From Bedellia somnulentella (lineage: Eukaryota; Arthropoda; Insecta; Lepidoptera; Bedelliidae), in assembly GCA_963576735.1 (NCBI GenBank), contig OY755170.1, positions 14,926,567 to 14,990,566 on the forward strand: a DNA stretch of 64,000 nt. The letters are read 5' to 3'. The position numbers and the translations under genes were made by a program. Numbering within the stretch: the stretch's first letter is position 1; the number at the start of each line of letters is the position of its first letter. Shown here in pieces: positions 61,634-64,000 of the stretch. Below the pieces are notes generated by a model. It saw only the letters and a program-made list of their open reading frames with translations. It was not told the origin of the DNA and did no database searches.

Positions 61634-62252
61634 TCGAAACAAGATAAATGTGGTGTCCACGGCTTATTCCGTTTATCCACCCTAAAACAGCCACACTAAG
61701 GCGGATATTCGAAAACGCGTGTCTTTCTATCCACCTTGAACGGGGTGGATTTCCGGAATGCATATAATATGTTTCTTCCGATTTTCTACCCTGTCTACGT
61801 ACAGTCATTTACAGAAAAGCGACCCTAAATTTCAATTTGCCACTTTTTTGTTAGGAGTTTCTTTCTTGTTATGGTTTCATTTGTCACTTCGGTTATTTTA
61901 AATGGTTTTCACCCAAATACTACATACCAACCCTTTAGGTATCAATAAATATTAATTTAAAACTTCCCACCAATTATTTTTATTTAAACTGTTAGTAAGA
62001 AAGTAGGTATGTTTATCTTAAGTATTTTAATGTTCACGAAGTTTCTTGGACCCATTTTGTGTGTGTATGTTTCTGCAAATGACTGTACTTGGGGTAAAGA
62101 ATCGGAAGAAACATTTTATTATGAATTCCGATTATCGACCCCGTTTAGGGTGGCTAGACGGACATGCGTTTCCGAATATCCAACTTAGGGAGGCTGTTTT
62201 GGAGTGGATAAACGGAATAAGCCGTGTCCACAATCCACTATCTTTTCGAGTG
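61634..62252. mobile_element. Fold-back element with about 180-bp inverted arms
   Basis: Left arm about 61634-61815 and right arm about 62070-62252 are inverted copies with scattered differences. Shared landmarks are 'cacggcttattccgtttatc', 'ggatattcg.aaacgc', 'gtttcttccgatt' and 'acagtcattt.cag'. The spacer is about 255 bp of AT-rich DNA. No TSD is obvious and no coding; ORFs in the arms translate the same repeat on opposite strands. Confidence 0.75.
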
Positions 62253-62324
62253 TCTTGGAGCTTTTAGCATTTAATTATGAAAGTATAGTGATAACTATTG
62301 TAACCTTCGTAGTTCAAATGCGTA

Positions 62325-62640
62325 CTAATATTATAAACGCGGAAATAACTCTCTAACTGTCAGTTACGCTTTCACGTCTAAACCACAAACCGATTTTCAT
62401 ACAATTTGATACAAGGGTAGACTGGATCTCAAGAAAGGACGAGGGTTACTTTTCAATACTGAAAAATGTCTTAAAGGAATTGAATTGGGGAATGAAAATT
62501 ACAAATGAAATTTTCTTATTTCATTATATATATAAATTTATGACTTGGTAGTATGATCTCTATAAATCTGCCCAAAAATATTTTATTTTCAATTTTTAAC
62601 TCGTGAGGGGATGAAATAGGGGTGTGAATTTTTTATGTAT
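62325..62640 (-). repeat. Lepidopteran-type non-autonomous repeat (reverse orientation)
   Basis: Begins 'actaatattataaacgcgga', then 'cgctttcacgtctaaaccac' and 'gggtagactggatctc', matching in outline the group at 51890-52275 in the opposite orientation. Boundaries approximate. Confidence 0.45.
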
Positions 62641-62769
62641 CTTTTTTAACCATCGTATAAGAAGTATGACAACTGTAGTAACCAATAATTTTGATAACAT
62701 TTATAAACATTTTAATACCACAAAAAGCAAAACGGCTTTAAGATACTCTCAAGTTAAATAAATTTGCTC

Positions 62770-63680
62770 TGACGCTTTATTATTATTCAGGCTCCATTTT
62801 CCTGCCACATCCAACGACATTAAGAAAATTGTTGACCTCGACGGAGTGCAAGGTAGGTTTTCTAACAGAAGCCTTCCTTTATCTTGAAACTCGTACACCG
62901 TACGTACCGAAAACAATGAAATCAAAGATTTTTTTAATAGTTTCCTTGAAGAAACGCATTAAATTTCCCATAGTGTACTTTATCATTGATAAAATTTCCG
63001 CTCATGTGCAAGCACAACTAATTCTCACAGCATTTAGAAGTTGTTACTTGTGAAGTTGTGATGGTACGGTTACTAACAAATGTACCTACGAGAATTTAGG
63101 ATGTGATTTCACTAATCCCAACATGATAACATGTTTTAAACACACTACAAAAGATGTGAAGGTGTGTTGTATTTTTGATCCACCTCACATTCTGAAACTG
63201 GCCAGAAATGTTTTGCAGAAATCAAATTATCATCTAACTCAGGTGAAATTAAGTTTTCATTAGTAAAAGAACCCCACGCGATGCAAGAAGAAGAAGGTTT
63301 GCGGCTGGCAAACAAGTTGTGCAATGGCCATATATTTTTTCCAAAAAAATTAATGTTAGCATTGCAACACAGTCGTTAAGATCATCGGTAGCCGACAATA
63401 TTGAATTATTGACCAAAACCAGACATTCAAAATTTAAACACGGTGAAACCACTGTGGAATTCATTAGATATTTAAACAGAATTTTTGATTTAATGAATAG
63501 CAAGGACCCGAGAGGCACTGGGTTCAAATCCGCTTTTAGTTTATCTAACAAAAACAACTGGAAAATGTTTTTAAGGATATCAAGGAATACTTTAGAACCC
63601 TTAACGTGTGTGGAGAGTCTAACTTACTCACAGACGCAAAATGCCTGCACTTGGTTTAATCGTAAATACTTATAGTTTTT
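62770..63680 (+). pseudogene. P-element/THAP9-like transposase remnant
   Basis: In order: 'GFLTEAFLYLET', 'FPIVYFIIDKISAHVQAQLI' , 'LGCDFTNPNMITCFKHTTKD', 'CCIFDPPHILKLARNVLQKS', 'EEGLRLANKLCNGHI', 'ATQSLRSSVADNIELL' and 'TTVEFIRYLNRIFDLMNSKD'. This matches the P-type catalytic and GTP-binding-like domains. Several frame breaks; an intron-like GT at about 63243 may be original. The THAP domain is absent. It is a different family from the P-like remnant at 39.4-40.4 kb, which is also more degraded. Confidence 0.7.
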
Positions 63681-63689
63681 ATGGTTTAA

Positions 63690-64000
63690 GATTTTTTAAG
63701 ATTTTTTAAATCAGACTAATAATAAATATTCCCTTCTTTACAAATGTTTCTAGGACCAAATAGAAATGCTGTTTTCTTGTATTAGGGCTAGGGGAGGTTG
63801 AAATGACCGCCCGAATGCTCGGCAATTTAGATATACAGTCAGAAAATTATTATTTCTAATTAGTGTGAAACCCAGTATTCATGCCAATTGTTTCGACGGA
63901 TCATTTGAATTGTCACCTATTGTTGACTTTCGGAGTAAATAAATCAAGGTATACACTGATCCTTAATGAAAATGAAGATGATAAAGTTGAAGAGAAAGAA
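63690..64000. other. No recognised feature to the window end
   Basis: AT-rich; no supported ORF or repeat. Confidence 0.45.

Noticed and set aside
61593..62267. Two ORFs with the same 'GWINGIS' motif on opposite strands, as a duplicated gene
   Set aside because: They are the two inverted arms of the fold-back element.

Overview
The window is a gene-poor, AT-rich stretch of an arthropod genome, almost certainly a moth or butterfly (Lepidoptera). It consists nearly entirely of transposable elements, many nested inside one another. The assignment rests on spliced eukaryotic coding remnants, a non-LTR 3' UTR and a SINE with features I recognise as typical of Lepidoptera (the 'gtgcttcggagggcacgtta' type SINE), and piggyBac, mariner, Harbinger, P/THAP9-like, ISL2EU and BEL/Pao elements. 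I recognise no complete conserved host gene; two short spliced-looking exons near 50.3-51.0 kb are the only host candidates.

Layout. 0.4-5.4 kb: a 5'-truncated LINE (A) whose 3' UTR is split by a 4-kb hAT element, itself loaded with a MITE-like element, a repeat with an internal 335-bp duplication, a SINE, an RTE fragment and a 47-bp retroposon tail. 6-14 kb: remnants of a MULE-like ORF, a LINE, SINEs, a piggyBac transposase split by a MITE, an uncharacterised DDE-type transposase and a spliced Harbinger transposase. 14.5-18 kb: a nearly complete LINE on the minus strand. 18.9-23.6 kb: a Harbinger tail, a dimeric tRNA-like SINE, an uncharacterised ORF, a ZBED-type hAT and a copia fragment.

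23.7-36.7 kb is the centrepiece. A two-gene ISL2EU-type DNA transposon (SWIM/YqaJ nuclease on plus, THAP-DDE transposase on minus) has been opened by a gag-only gypsy-like element, an intact-looking DD34D mariner, a copia element with apparently identical LTRs and a short LINE tail. Each insertion has its own target-site duplication (TSD), and removing one copy of each TSD restores the host reading frame.

36.7-42 kb holds a degraded BEL/Pao element ending in an LTR plus primer-binding site, a P-like transposase and another DDE transposase. 42.2-50.2 kb is a full-length LINE (B, ORF1 and ORF2) invaded by LINE C (with a 43-bp fold-back at its 5' end), LINE D and an inverted dimeric SINE. 53-64 kb holds IS630-like, mariner, piggyBac, Mutator-like and P-like remnants, two SINE types, an AATT-flanked MITE, a 1.3-kb element with 95-bp terminal inverted repeats (TIRs) and 8-bp TSDs, and a roughly 180-bp-arm fold-back.

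How it works together: almost every element is broken, but the autonomous and parasitic partners are visible side by side. Two SINE families carry 3' ends that resemble a LINE tail found at five places in the window, which suggests they use that LINE's machinery. TSDs and restored reading frames allow the relative order of many insertions to be read directly from the sequence.
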